Positions 1 through 7,752 of a stretch of DNA of 14,283 nt are shown here, piece after piece (within the stretch, counting starts at the first letter, position 1; each line of letters begins with the position of its first letter). A program made the position numbers and the translations under genes. The notes beneath the pieces are model-generated. The model saw only the letters and a list, made by a program, of their open reading frames with translations, was not told the DNA's origin and did no database searches. The DNA comes from Verrucomicrobiota bacterium (GTDB lineage: Bacteria; Verrucomicrobiota; Verrucomicrobiia; Chthoniobacterales; UBA10450), in NCBI GenBank assembly GCA_003219115.1, contig QHPN01000019.1:633-14915 (forward strand). Reading direction: 5' to 3'.

Positions 1-171
1 GAGAGAGTACTTCTGATCGCGTGAAAAATCCCAGCGCCGGTAATGCTCGAACCCGAGATAGTTTATCATCGCTGCCAGAACGATGAGGAGCCCGATCTGG
101 ACCACGACGTTCAGGCCGATTTGAAAACGATGAATTCTTTTCGGTTTGTCCGTCACGGTTACAGTTTCCAT
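1..171 (-). CDS. gldG: GldG-like ABC transporter auxiliary protein (N-terminal part, truncated by window edge)
   Basis: Only the first 57 codons lie in the window; the reading frame stays open to position 1. The protein begins METVTVTDKPKR, has a hydrophobic segment at about residues 19-38 (a membrane anchor), and then reads NYLGFEHYRRWDFSRDQKYSL. This anchor followed by a tryptophan- and arginine-rich stretch ending in KYSL is typical of the start of GldG/ABC-auxiliary proteins, whose large remaining part is extracytoplasmic. The ATG at 171-169 lies inside the end of the permease gene (13-base overlap), so translation is probably coupled. In Bacteroidota GldG works with GldA and GldF in gliding; in other phyla this trio occurs without gliding and its substrate is unknown. 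The assignment rests on this short segment plus position. Confidence 0.75.
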   Translation of the reverse strand, partial: METVTVTDKPKRIHRFQIGLNVVVQIGLLIVLAAMINYLGFEHYRRWDFSRDQKYSL

Positions 172-914
172 TTGCGCGATTGAAATGCCTGATAGGTCAA
201 TCCCAGCATTAAAATCGTTAGACTCAGGTAGAGAACGATCGGACGGGTATCGATCTCGCCACGCGAGAGTGTCGCCATTTGTTCCAGGGCCGAGAAATAA
301 CCCAGCACTTGCCGCATTGTCGAACTGACCTCGGTTACGATGAAAGTAATTAGGCCGGAGAAAAAGTGCAGCGTGATCGCGCAAAACGAAATTACCGCCG
401 CGATGATCTGGTTTCTCGTTAGGACAGAAGCGAAGCAGCCGATGCTGATGTAAAACATTCCCAGTAACAGGAGCATCAGATAGGAACCCCAATAAGCGCC
501 GAACGATCCTGCCGCAGTTTGGTGTGTGATGTATTGGAAGATTGCAAAGTAAATCAGAGTGGGGACCCAAAGGACGATGTAGAACATCATGGCCCCGAAG
601 AACTTCGCCAACACCACTTGCCAGTCGCGAACTGGCGCAGTCATCAACGGTTCGATCGTGCCGAGCTTAAATTCCTCCGCGAAAGTCCGCATGGTAATCA
701 GCGGAAAAATCAACACAAAGGCGAACCAGAAGAATACCGAGTTAAAAAATGCTTCCTGCACCGAGTACTGCACTGGTCGCTGATTCATGAACGAAATCTG
801 GAAGTAAAAATCCGCTCCGCTCACGAAGAGGAAGAAGAACAAGACGATGTACGCGATCGGCGAGTAGAAGTAGCTCGACACTTCGCGGGATAGCAGGGTG
901 TAGAACTTACGCAT
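159..914 (-). CDS. gldF: ABC-2 type permease, GldF-like
   Basis: This is a 251-residue integral membrane protein with about six hydrophobic segments. The first (about residues 20-37) follows a short cytoplasmic N-terminus, and the last lies just before a basic C-terminal tail (QSRKWKL). The stretch EEFKLGTIEPLMTAPV between the second and third segments is the conserved cytoplasmic coupling region of ABC-2 permeases of the GldF/NosY kind. I chose the ATG at 914 because GGAG lies five bases before it; a GTG at 920 in the same frame would leave that Shine-Dalgarno with no spacing. The gene starts 11 bases after the ATPase stop and overlaps the GldG-like gene by 13 bases, so the three are almost certainly one operon. 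It should form the membrane pore driven by the upstream ATPase. Substrate is unknown. Confidence 0.88.
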   Translation of the reverse strand: MRKFYTLLSREVSSYFYSPIAYIVLFFFLFVSGADFYFQISFMNQRPVQYSVQEAFFNSVFFWFAFVLIFPLITMRTFAEEFKLGTIEPLMTAPVRDWQVVLAKFFGAMMFYIVLWVPTLIYFAIFQYITHQTAAGSFGAYWGSYLMLLLLGMFYISIGCFASVLTRNQIIAAVISFCAITLHFFSGLITFIVTEVSSTMRQVLGYFSALEQMATLSRGEIDTRPIVLYLSLTILMLGLTYQAFQSRKWKL

Positions 915-925
915 GAACACTCCGT

Positions 926-1864
926 TCAGCTCGCTTCATCCGAATGCGTAATTTCCACAAACACATCCTCCAGCGTAGCCCGCCGCGCCGTTAGTTCACG
1001 CACCTCCCAGTTGCGATCGCGGGCAAGGCGAAAAACTTCCGCCCGCACATCCGTCCCCGACTCCACTCGTAACGACAAATTTTTCCAGCCGTCGTCTTCC
1101 GATTCGCTTACATCCCGGACGCCGGCGATTTTCCTCAGCTGTGTTGGGGCGTCATCTCCGCCCACCCTGGCTTCCAGTGTCACGCCACCAGCAGTGCGAA
1201 TGCGGCCGAGCAAATTCTCCGGAGTGTCGCAGGCTTCAATCCTCCCCTTATTGATAATGATGACGCGCGAGCAAGTCATCTCAACCTCCGGTAAAATGTG
1301 CGTCGATAACAAAATAGTGTGCTGCCGGCCGAGATTCTTAATCAACTCGCGCACCTGCCGAATTTGGTTCGGATCCAAACCGATGGTCGGCTCATCCAGA
1401 ATTAAAAGATCCGGTTCGGCGAGCAGTGCGTCAGCTAACCCGACTCGTTGCCGAAATCCTTTCGAAAGCGCACGAATCAATTTGTTTTCGACTTCGCGCA
1501 ATCCGCAAAGCTCCCTCACATCACCCACACGTTCGCTGACACGCCGATGCGGAATGCTTTTCAACGCCGCGCGATAATTCAAGTATTCGTTGACCCGCAT
1601 GTCGTTGTAGAGCGGCACATTCTCCGGCATGTAACCAAGATGCGCCCGGGCTTGAAGCGATTGCTCGAAAACATCGAAGCCGGCGATTGAAGCCCGCCCG
1701 GAGGTGGCGGGCAAAAAGCTCGCCAAAATACGCATTGTTGTGGTCTTGCCCGCACCATTCGGACCGAGAAACCCCATGATCTCACCCTGGCCCACTTCGA
1801 AGTTCAGATCGCGAATCGCAGTCTGGCCCGCATATTTTTTGGTCAAATTTTCAACTTTGATCAT
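926..1864 (-). CDS. gldA: ABC transporter ATP-binding protein, GldA-like
   Basis: The 312-residue cytoplasmic ATPase contains Walker A GPNGAGKT (residues 34-41), an ABC signature in the variant form LSKGFRQR (133-140), Walker B LLILDE (153-158), a D-loop GLDP and the switch histidine in STH (187-189). The usual Q-loop glutamine is replaced: the sequence reads GYMPENVPLY, a pattern I associate with GldA-type and related ABC-2 ATPases. A C-terminal extension (about residues 225-312) resembles the regulatory tail seen in ABC-2 export ATPases and ends ATLEDVFVEI, a common closing motif. It should power the permease encoded 11 bases downstream. It follows the htrA-like gene by 51 bases on the same strand, so it may be read from the same transcript. 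Confidence 0.92.
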   Translation of the reverse strand: MIKVENLTKKYAGQTAIRDLNFEVGQGEIMGFLGPNGAGKTTTMRILASFLPATSGRASIAGFDVFEQSLQARAHLGYMPENVPLYNDMRVNEYLNYRAALKSIPHRRVSERVGDVRELCGLREVENKLIRALSKGFRQRVGLADALLAEPDLLILDEPTIGLDPNQIRQVRELIKNLGRQHTILLSTHILPEVEMTCSRVIIINKGRIEACDTPENLLGRIRTAGGVTLEARVGGDDAPTQLRKIAGVRDVSESEDDGWKNLSLRVESGTDVRAEVFRLARDRNWEVRELTARRATLEDVFVEITHSDEAS

Positions 1865-1915
1865 TGCGACTGATTGTTTGAGACAACTCTCCGCGCGCAG
1901 CGTTGTTAAAAAATT

Positions 1916-3142
1916 TTAGCGCGCTGTCAACGCCACGGTTTGAATTTGGCGCCCGCCGTCACTGCGAGCGAGGCCGACCGTGAAATCTACCGTCATCCCT
2001 TTTTCCACGCGCGCGAGCAGGTTTTCAATCGATCTCACCGAGTTCACGTCGTGTCGCCCGATGCGGTAAATCACCAGCCCGCGTTCGACCCCGACTTCCG
2101 CGGCGGGGCTTCCCGGTTCAACCGCGCTGACCATCACGCCACGTCCGCGCACGAGGCCAAACGCGTCGGTCAGCTCCATCGTTAAATCTTGCAATTGCAT
2201 TCCAAAGAGGCGGTCGGCATTGGCAGCAGCGGGTTCGTTCGCACTGGCGCTCGCCTGCGCGGAAGGCTGTTTTTGCGCTACTACTTTGAATCCTTTGACC
2301 GCTTCACGCACAGTATCGGCTGGAATGGCGAAGCCCAGTCCCTGAGTCGGGACTCCCTGTGGGGTGAATGCCATTTTGGCAGAACTGATACCAACCAGCC
2401 GGCCCGCGATGTCGACTACTGGACCACCGGAGTTTCCGGGGTTAATCGCCGCATCGGTTTGCACGAGATCCTTGTATTCGATGTCGCCTACACTGATTTC
2501 TCGTTTCAATCCGCTCAGTACGCCTCTGCTGATCGAGCTGCCGTAACCAACAGAATTGCCCACCACGACAACGGTCTCGCCGAGAAGATTGGGCGAGATA
2601 TTATTCAGATCAATAAACGGGAATCCGCCTTTACCTTCGATTTTGATGAACGCGAGATCCTTCTTGGGATCGCCGGTGATGTAACGCGCGTTGTAAACTT
2701 TGCCATCACTGGTGGTAACCTCGATGCGCAGGTCGGCTGCTCGTTGCACGACGTGCTCATTGGTTACGATGTAACCGGCTGGATCAACAATGAAGCCCGA
2801 GCCGAGACTTTGCAGGCGCTGTCGGATTTCGCGTGGCTGGCTGCGGTAGGTCCCGAAGAATTCAGCGGCGAAATCTTCAAACGGGTCACGGACCTGGCGC
2901 CGGACCACGCGCTCGGCGTTAATGTTAACTACCGCTGGCATTACTTTCGCCACCGCGAGCACCACCGGTTCGGAAGCCGGGTCGGTCGGGGATGTGGACG
3001 GCAGCGGCATTGGTGTTTGAGCCGATGCACCGTGCGTCGCGACCAGCAGTACAATTGTAAGGGCGAACTTGTAGCCACCTCGCTCTGTCGAGGCGCCGAC
3101 ACGGCGACCGAGCGCAGTGGCTACAATACGTGTTCGCTTCAT
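1916..3142 (-). CDS. HtrA/Deg family periplasmic serine protease with one PDZ domain
   Basis: The 408-residue protein has an export signal: a long basic N-terminus, a hydrophobic core at about 26-38 (FALTIVLLVATHG) and a likely cleavage after ASA at 39-41. The S1C protease domain follows with His130 (TNEH), Asp162 (DLAFIKI) and nucleophile Ser238 (GNSGGP), so the triad is complete. A single PDZ domain spans about 310-405 with GVMVSAVEPGSPAAEVG at its ligand-binding region. One PDZ rather than two is DegS-like, but a cleavable signal rather than an anchor points to a soluble quality-control protease; I therefore give no symbol. The ATG at 3142 overlaps the stop codon of the upstream remnant ORF (ATGA). 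Codons 6-25 of the n-region are made from an inverted repeat (see 3069-3126). The ABC genes follow 51 bases downstream. Confidence 0.93.
   Translation of the reverse strand: MKRTRIVATALGRRVGASTERGGYKFALTIVLLVATHGASAQTPMPLPSTSPTDPASEPVVLAVAKVMPAVVNINAERVVRRQVRDPFEDFAAEFFGTYRSQPREIRQRLQSLGSGFIVDPAGYIVTNEHVVQRAADLRIEVTTSDGKVYNARYITGDPKKDLAFIKIEGKGGFPFIDLNNISPNLLGETVVVVGNSVGYGSSISRGVLSGLKREISVGDIEYKDLVQTDAAINPGNSGGPVVDIAGRLVGISSAKMAFTPQGVPTQGLGFAIPADTVREAVKGFKVVAQKQPSAQASASANEPAAANADRLFGMQLQDLTMELTDAFGLVRGRGVMVSAVEPGSPAAEVGVERGLVIYRIGRHDVNSVRSIENLLARVEKGMTVDFTVGLARSDGGRQIQTVALTAR
3069..3126. repeat. 58-bp palindromic repeat inside the htrA-like signal-peptide region
   Basis: Perfect 10-base arms TTGTAGCCAC (3069-3078) and GTGGCTACAA (3117-3126) enclose a largely complementary centre (inner arms pair at 9 of 12 positions). 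The element looks like a mobile or REP-type intergenic palindrome, yet it lies wholly inside the coding region of the HtrA-like protein and reads in frame there as roughly ATALGRRVGASTERGGYK. No second copy is in this window. Confidence 0.75.
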
Positions 3143-3339
3143 TTCAACTGTTCGACAATTTCGAGCGGAATTTTCTCACGTAATTTTGGATAAGTTTCGG
3201 CGATCGGCTTTATGTAGTAATTCACAGCCAGCGCGCCAATTAAACACCACGGTCGGTTCGCGTTTAGGATTCGCACAAGCGCGCTGAAATCGCTTGCGCC
3301 GCCGTTGGTCATAGATTCATAAACCTGCGCTGCGGTCAA
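3139..3339 (-). pseudogene. Remnant of a nucleotidyltransferase-like gene (internally deleted), overlapping the htrA-like start
   Basis: The reading frame ending with TGA at 3141-3139 encodes SDFSALVRILNANRPWCLIGALAVNYY and then directly KPIAETYPKLREKIPLEIVEQLK. The first stretch resembles the N-terminal helix-strand of MNT/AbiEii-like nucleotidyltransferases (usually a LIGG-AVN-Y pattern leading to the catalytic GS and D-x-D motifs). The second looks like the last helices of the same proteins. The catalytic middle is absent, so this appears to be a gene with an in-frame internal deletion. Possible starts are ATG 3312 (57 residues) or TTG 3339 (66 residues). A longer reading into the antisense of sucA has no recognisable content. 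Its stop overlaps the ATG of the protease gene, so it may still act as a translated leader. Family recognition is from memory and moderately sure. Confidence 0.5.
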
Positions 3340-3395
3340 CGCAAGTAACGAGGCGCTCGTTATACTGTCAATTATCGGCAGGCTGCTTCGCGCGA

Positions 3396-3505
3396 TGTCA
3401 TCCTGAGTCGCGAAGACGACCAAGGATCTCTTTTTGCTCCCACGTTTTCTTGCTTTGGGAGGGTTTGACCATCTGAGAGATCCCTCGCATCCGCTCGGGA
3501 TGACA
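3396..3505. repeat. 110-bp inverted repeat of the TGTCATCC...GGATGACA type
   Basis: The left end TGTCATCCTGAGTCGCGAAG and right end ATCCGCTCGGGATGACA are complementary apart from a few mismatches, and the inner segments AAGGATCTCT and GAGAGATCCC also pair. The middle carries a small secondary stem (CTCCCA...TGGGAG). The same family occurs a second time at 7753-7846. It fills the gap between the divergent htrA-like and sucA genes, together with the nucleotidyltransferase remnant; I saw no convincing promoter for either gene in 3142-3597. Confidence 0.8.
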
Positions 3506-3596
3506 AGCATGGTCTGGGAGGGAGCAATGAGATGTGCCGATTCGCGCACGCGCGACGCCATTGCGACCAGGCGCATCGATGACAAATTAGAGTAAT

Positions 3597-6377
3597 ATGC
3601 ATCCATCGTTCGCCACTCGGCCCAATCTCGATTTGCTCGAACAGAATTACGAGCGCTGGCAGAAGGATCCCGACTCGCTTGATTCCGGATGGTCGGCATT
3701 TTTTGAAGGGTTCGAACTCGGCAGTCTCGACGGAAAAAATGGCGCTGCCGTGGAAGCGCCGCCGGAGGCGCGACGCGATCTGCGGGAGAGTCCCCTGCAA
3801 ACGCGAATTGACGCTCTGGTTTACGCTTATCGCATTCTCGGGCACACCATCGCATGGGTGAACCCGTTGGCGGAAAAACGCCCTGAAAATCCGCTTCTTA
3901 CCCTGCGCGAGTTTGGTTTTAGCGACAAAGATCTCGACTATCCGGTTTCCTCAAAATTCTTCCTCGATAATCGCCAGATGTCGCTGCGCGAAATGATCGC
4001 CCTGCTCGATCAAATTTATGCGGGTTCGATTGGCGCGGAATTTCAGCATATCCAAAACACCCGTATTCGGGATTGGGTGCGGCATCGCCTCGAATCGCGC
4101 ATTTTCGCTCGTCCTCCTTCGCCGGAAATACAAGTCGCGCTCCTTCGCGCGCTACTCGAAGCGGAAACCTTCGAAGTCTTTCTGCACCAGAGTTACGTCG
4201 GGCAAAAACGTTTTTCGCTGCAAGGCGCGGAAGGTTTGATGGCGATTCTCGACACCCTTTTGCACAAGTGTGTTAGCGATGGGGTTGAGGAAATCTGCAT
4301 GGGCATGGCCCATCGTGGCCGTCTCAATGTGCTGGCAAATTTCCTCAGAAAATCGCTGAACGTCATCTTCACCGAGTTTACCGAGAATTACATTCCCGCT
4401 CTCGTTGCCGGAGACGGCGATGTGAAATATCACCTGGGCTATCGCACCGTGCGCAAACTTGCTGCGGGCGAAGTCGAAATTCGGCTTTCCGCCAACCCAA
4501 GTCATCTCGAAGCGGTTGATCCGGTCGTGGAAGGGACGACCCGTGCCCGCCAGCGCATCCGTGGCGATACCGAACATCGACGCAAAGTTCTGCCACTATT
4601 AATTCATGGCGACGCCGCTTTCGCGGGGCAGGGGATCGTGGCGGAAACCCTGAATATGTCACAGCTTAAAGGTTACTCTACCGGGGGCACCATTCACATC
4701 GTGGTTAACAATCAGATCGGGTTCACCACTCTGCCCGAAGAAGCACGCTCGTCGATGTATGCGACCGACATTGCCAAGATGATCGAGGTTCCCATTCTGC
4801 ACGTGAACGGTGAAGACCCGATTGCGCTCAAGTTTGTTTCCGAGATGGCGCTCGATTTTAGACAGGAGTTCGGACGGGATTTCGTCATCGACATGTATTG
4901 CTATCGCAAATACGGCCACCAGGAAGTCGATGATCCCGGTTTCACCCAGCCCGATCTCTACGCCAAAATCGATAAGCGGCCATCCATTACCCAAGTTTAC
5001 AAGCGCGAGTTACTCGATCGCGGCGTCCTCACTCAGGATGATGCCGCTTCGCTCGAGACGGAATTTCAACTCCGGCTGGAGATGGCGCTCGAACACATCA
5101 AGTCGCTGGAGAAACAAAAAACGGAAGAGCAGGCGAAGTTCAAGGAATCGACCGCCGTTTTTCAATCGAAATACAGCACAGAATCGAAACCGACTGCCAT
5201 CAGCGAAGATGTGCTTCGTACGGTTGTTGATGGTCTGACCCGCGTCCCGGAAGGGTTCCACATTTTGCCCAAAGTAAAACGAATGCTGATCGATCGGCGT
5301 CATCAGATTTTTAACGAGGGCGGGCCGTACGATTGGGGATTTGCCGAGTCCCTCGCCTTCGGATCACTGTTGCTCGAGAACATTCCGGTCCGATTGTCCG
5401 GCCAGGACAGCCGTCGCGGAACCTTCGGACAACGTCACGCCTATTGGTACGACGCCAAGACCGGCGACTCCTACAATCCATTAATGCACTTGGCGGAGAA
5501 ACAGGCGCGCATTTGTGTTTACAATAGTCTGCTTTCGGAAGCGGCCGTGCTCGGATTCGACTATGGTTATTCGCTCGATTATCCCAACATGTTGTGCTTG
5601 TGGGAGGCGCAGTTCGGCGATTTTGCTAACGGGGCACAGACGATCATCGATCAGTTCATCGTATCGGCTGAATCAAAATGGCAGCGCCCCAGTGGCATCG
5701 TTTTACTCTTGCCGCACGGTTACGAAGGACAGGGCTCGGAACATTCCAGCGGACGGCTCGAACGTTTCCTGCAAGCCTGTGCCGAGGATAACATCCAGGT
5801 CTGCAATCCCACCACCCCCGCGCAGTATTTTCACGTCCTCCGGCGGCAAATGAAACGCGATTTCATCAAGCCGCTCATCCTCATGACTCCGAAAAGCTTG
5901 TTGCGCGCGGAATTCTCAACCTCGCGCGCTGAAGACTTCATCCGCGGAAAATTTCACGAAATCATTCCCGATCCTTTAGCCGGGATCGGCGATCCCAGCA
6001 GGGAGACACAGAAGCTCGCCAGGATCGAGCGCGTGATTCTCTGCTGCGGGAAAGTTTATTTCGATCTCGTTAGCCATCGCGAGAAGGAAAAGATAAGTCA
6101 CACCGCCATCATCCGGATCGAACAACTTTATCCGCTGGATGAAACGCAGCTGCGTGCCGCGGTGGAAGCGTTTCCGAAAAAGGCGCGACTGGTCTGGTGC
6201 CAGGAAGAACCGCAAAATATGGGTGCATGGACCTTCATCGAGCCGCGCCTGCGCGCGCTCTTTAACCGCGAAGTCGGCTACGCTGGTCGCGGCGCGAGCG
6301 CCAGCCCCGCCGTCGGCGCCCTCGCCCTGCACAAACGCGAGCAAGCCTGTCTGATCGGCGAAGCTTTCTCGATTTGA
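3597..6377 (+). CDS. sucA: 2-oxoglutarate dehydrogenase E1 component
   Basis: This 926-residue, thiamine-diphosphate-dependent enzyme decarboxylates 2-oxoglutarate and passes the succinyl group to the E2 lipoyl arm in the citric acid cycle. Length matches the family (about 930). The N-terminal tail (LDLLEQNYERWQKDPDSLD, 11-29) is the segment that binds E2. The catalytic core shows AHRGRLNVL (238-246, His239), GDGDVKYHLG (272-281), HLEAVDPVVEG (303-313), HGDAAFAGQG (337-346) and NNQIGFTT (371-378). The transketolase-like pyrimidine domain has SGQDSRRGTFGQRHA (601-615), and LPHGYEGQGSEHSSGRLERF (705-724) holds the conserved histidine of the substrate pocket. The ATG at 3597 gives the expected N-terminus; no strong Shine-Dalgarno precedes it. 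sucB follows after a 125-base gap and lpd after that, giving the whole complex in order. Confidence 0.98.
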   Translation: MHPSFATRPNLDLLEQNYERWQKDPDSLDSGWSAFFEGFELGSLDGKNGAAVEAPPEARRDLRESPLQTRIDALVYAYRILGHTIAWVNPLAEKRPENPLLTLREFGFSDKDLDYPVSSKFFLDNRQMSLREMIALLDQIYAGSIGAEFQHIQNTRIRDWVRHRLESRIFARPPSPEIQVALLRALLEAETFEVFLHQSYVGQKRFSLQGAEGLMAILDTLLHKCVSDGVEEICMGMAHRGRLNVLANFLRKSLNVIFTEFTENYIPALVAGDGDVKYHLGYRTVRKLAAGEVEIRLSANPSHLEAVDPVVEGTTRARQRIRGDTEHRRKVLPLLIHGDAAFAGQGIVAETLNMSQLKGYSTGGTIHIVVNNQIGFTTLPEEARSSMYATDIAKMIEVPILHVNGEDPIALKFVSEMALDFRQEFGRDFVIDMYCYRKYGHQEVDDPGFTQPDLYAKIDKRPSITQVYKRELLDRGVLTQDDAASLETEFQLRLEMALEHIKSLEKQKTEEQAKFKESTAVFQSKYSTESKPTAISEDVLRTVVDGLTRVPEGFHILPKVKRMLIDRRHQIFNEGGPYDWGFAESLAFGSLLLENIPVRLSGQDSRRGTFGQRHAYWYDAKTGDSYNPLMHLAEKQARICVYNSLLSEAAVLGFDYGYSLDYPNMLCLWEAQFGDFANGAQTIIDQFIVSAESKWQRPSGIVLLLPHGYEGQGSEHSSGRLERFLQACAEDNIQVCNPTTPAQYFHVLRRQMKRDFIKPLILMTPKSLLRAEFSTSRAEDFIRGKFHEIIPDPLAGIGDPSRETQKLARIERVILCCGKVYFDLVSHREKEKISHTAIIRIEQLYPLDETQLRAAVEAFPKKARLVWCQEEPQNMGAWTFIEPRLRALFNREVGYAGRGASASPAVGALALHKREQACLIGEAFSI

Positions 6378-6383
6378 GCTAGA

Positions 6384-6429
6384 ACAGGATTAATTGGATT
6401 GAATCAGAAACAATCCTTGTTAATCCTGT
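6384..6429. repeat. Inverted repeat / hairpin after sucA
   Basis: ACAGGATTAA (6384-6393) pairs perfectly with TTAATCCTGT (6420-6429). The inner parts TTGGATT and AATCCTTG extend the stem with a bulge around an 11-base loop. It begins seven bases after the sucA stop. No T-run follows, so it is not a classic terminator; it could stabilise the sucA message or lower read-through into sucB. The rest of the sucA-sucB gap (6430-6502) shows no clear promoter. Confidence 0.75.
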
Positions 6430-6502
6430 CTTCTTGCCGGCTGGGGCTGGGACCGACTTTGGTGTTCGACTCGCGCGACGGTTTGCGTTTATTTAGCCGC
6501 GC

Positions 6503-7741
6503 ATGAGTGTGCAGGTTAAAATCCCAGCCGTCGGTGAATCGATTTCCAGCGGTGTCGTTTCCGTCTGGCACAAAAAATCCGGCGAACAGGTAAAGAAAGG
6601 TGACCCGCTCTTCACGCTGGAGACGGACAAAGTTTCGACTGAAATCGTGGCCGAAGTTGACGGCGTACTCAGGACCAAAGCGAATGAGGGCCAGGAAGTA
6701 AAAATCGGGGAAGTGGTGGCGGAAATTGAGGAGACGAAGGGCGCCGCTGAAGCCGCTCCTGCGAAAAAAGAAGCCGCGGTCGCTGACCGCGGCCAGCTGA
6801 AGTCACCGAGTCCGGCCACAGCTACAGCCACGGAACTTTCACCTGCGGTTCGCCGGATCGTCGACGAAGAAAAGCTCGATCCTTCCAAGATACCCGGGAC
6901 GGGAAAGGGTGGTCGCATTACTAAAGGCGACGCCCTGGCCGCTGCCCAGAATCGCACTCCGCCCGCGCCGGAGGAAATGCAAGTGAACGCGCAGGCCGAA
7001 ACGCTAGAACCCGTTGAAACGCTCGCGCCGGCGGCGCAGGACGGTCGGGTTGCGCGCAAACGAATGTCGCCTTTGCGTCGCAAGATCGCGCAACAGCTGG
7101 TAATGGCGCAGAACACGGCCGCGATCCTGACGACTTTCAACGAATGCGACATGAGCGAAGTGCAGGCGTTGCGTGCTCGCGTGCAGGAACAGTTCACGAA
7201 AAAGAATGGTGTGAAGCTTGGTTTAATGTCGTTCTTCGTCAAAGCCACAGTGGAGGCGTTGAAAGCTGTCCCGGTCGTTAATGGCCGGATTGAAGGTGAC
7301 GATTTTATCCAAAACAATTGCTACGGCATCGCTGTCGCGGTCGAGACCAAACGTGGCCTAGTTGTGCCGGTTATCCGTGATGCTGATAAAAAATCGTTCG
7401 CCGAATTAGAGAGGGACATCGCCGAGTACGCCAAGAAAGCACGCGAAGGAAAATTGAAAATCGAGGAGCTACAAGGTGGCACCTTCACCATTTCGAACGG
7501 CGGCGTTTATGGTTCACTCTTGGGCACACCAATCTTAAATCCACCGCAAAGCGGAATCCTGGGGATGCATAAAATTATGGAGCGCCCGATCGCGGTGAAT
7601 GGTGCGCTGGTAGTTCGGCCAATGATGTATCTCGCCCTGAGCTACGATCACCGCCTCATCGATGGCAAAGAAGCCGTCACATTTCTCATCAAAGTGAAGG
7701 AAGCAATCGAAAATCCGAAAACCTTGCCGATCGATTTTTGA
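6503..7741 (+). CDS. sucB: Dihydrolipoyllysine succinyltransferase, E2 of the 2-oxoglutarate dehydrogenase complex
   Basis: The 412-residue E2 core transfers the succinyl group from the lipoyl arm to CoA. Domains in order: one lipoyl domain (about 1-78) with the lipoylated Lys43 in ETDKVSTE; an alanine/proline-rich linker (about 79-111); a peripheral subunit-binding domain (about 112-148, LSPAVRRIVDEEKLDPSKI and GKGGRITKGD); a second linker; and the acyltransferase domain (about 183-412) ending in YDHRLIDG with His383 and Asp387 as catalytic residues. The single lipoyl domain and GESISSGVV start fit SucB rather than the pyruvate E2, and placement between sucA and lpd agrees. The first linker contains a 21-base perfect palindrome (6773-6793). 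The ATG at 6503 lacks a strong Shine-Dalgarno. Confidence 0.97.
   Translation: MSVQVKIPAVGESISSGVVSVWHKKSGEQVKKGDPLFTLETDKVSTEIVAEVDGVLRTKANEGQEVKIGEVVAEIEETKGAAEAAPAKKEAAVADRGQLKSPSPATATATELSPAVRRIVDEEKLDPSKIPGTGKGGRITKGDALAAAQNRTPPAPEEMQVNAQAETLEPVETLAPAAQDGRVARKRMSPLRRKIAQQLVMAQNTAAILTTFNECDMSEVQALRARVQEQFTKKNGVKLGLMSFFVKATVEALKAVPVVNGRIEGDDFIQNNCYGIAVAVETKRGLVVPVIRDADKKSFAELERDIAEYAKKAREGKLKIEELQGGTFTISNGGVYGSLLGTPILNPPQSGILGMHKIMERPIAVNGALVVRPMMYLALSYDHRLIDGKEAVTFLIKVKEAIENPKTLPIDF
6773..6793. repeat. Perfect 21-bp palindrome inside the SucB linker coding sequence
   Basis: Nine-base arms GCCGCGGTC (6773-6781) and GACCGCGGC (6785-6793) flank the loop GCT. It encodes about AAVADRG in the flexible segment between the lipoyl and E3-binding domains, where length and sequence are unconstrained. 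The motif resembles cores of GC-rich REP-type palindromes, so it may be a repeat taken into coding sequence. Confidence 0.7.
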
Positions 7742-7752
7742 ACCCGAAATTC

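Noticed and set aside
2189..3193. 334-codon plus-strand ORF opposite the HtrA-like gene
   Set aside because: It is the antisense of a well-conserved protease and its translation has no domain character; long antisense frames are expected from the codon bias.
3343..3371. Perfect TTGACA on the minus strand (3371-3366) as a promoter for the remnant and htrA-like gene
   Set aside because: At 16-18 base spacing no sequence resembles TATAAT (best match two or three bases).
3340..3855. Upstream extension of the nucleotidyltransferase remnant into the antisense of sucA (238 codons in all)
   Set aside because: Passes through the 3396-3505 inverted repeat and conserved sucA codons, so it is an accidental open frame; only the last 57-66 codons look meaningful.
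6493..7317. 274-codon minus-strand ORF opposite sucB
   Set aside because: Serine- and alanine-rich translation produced by the reverse complement of sucB codons; no recognisable motif.
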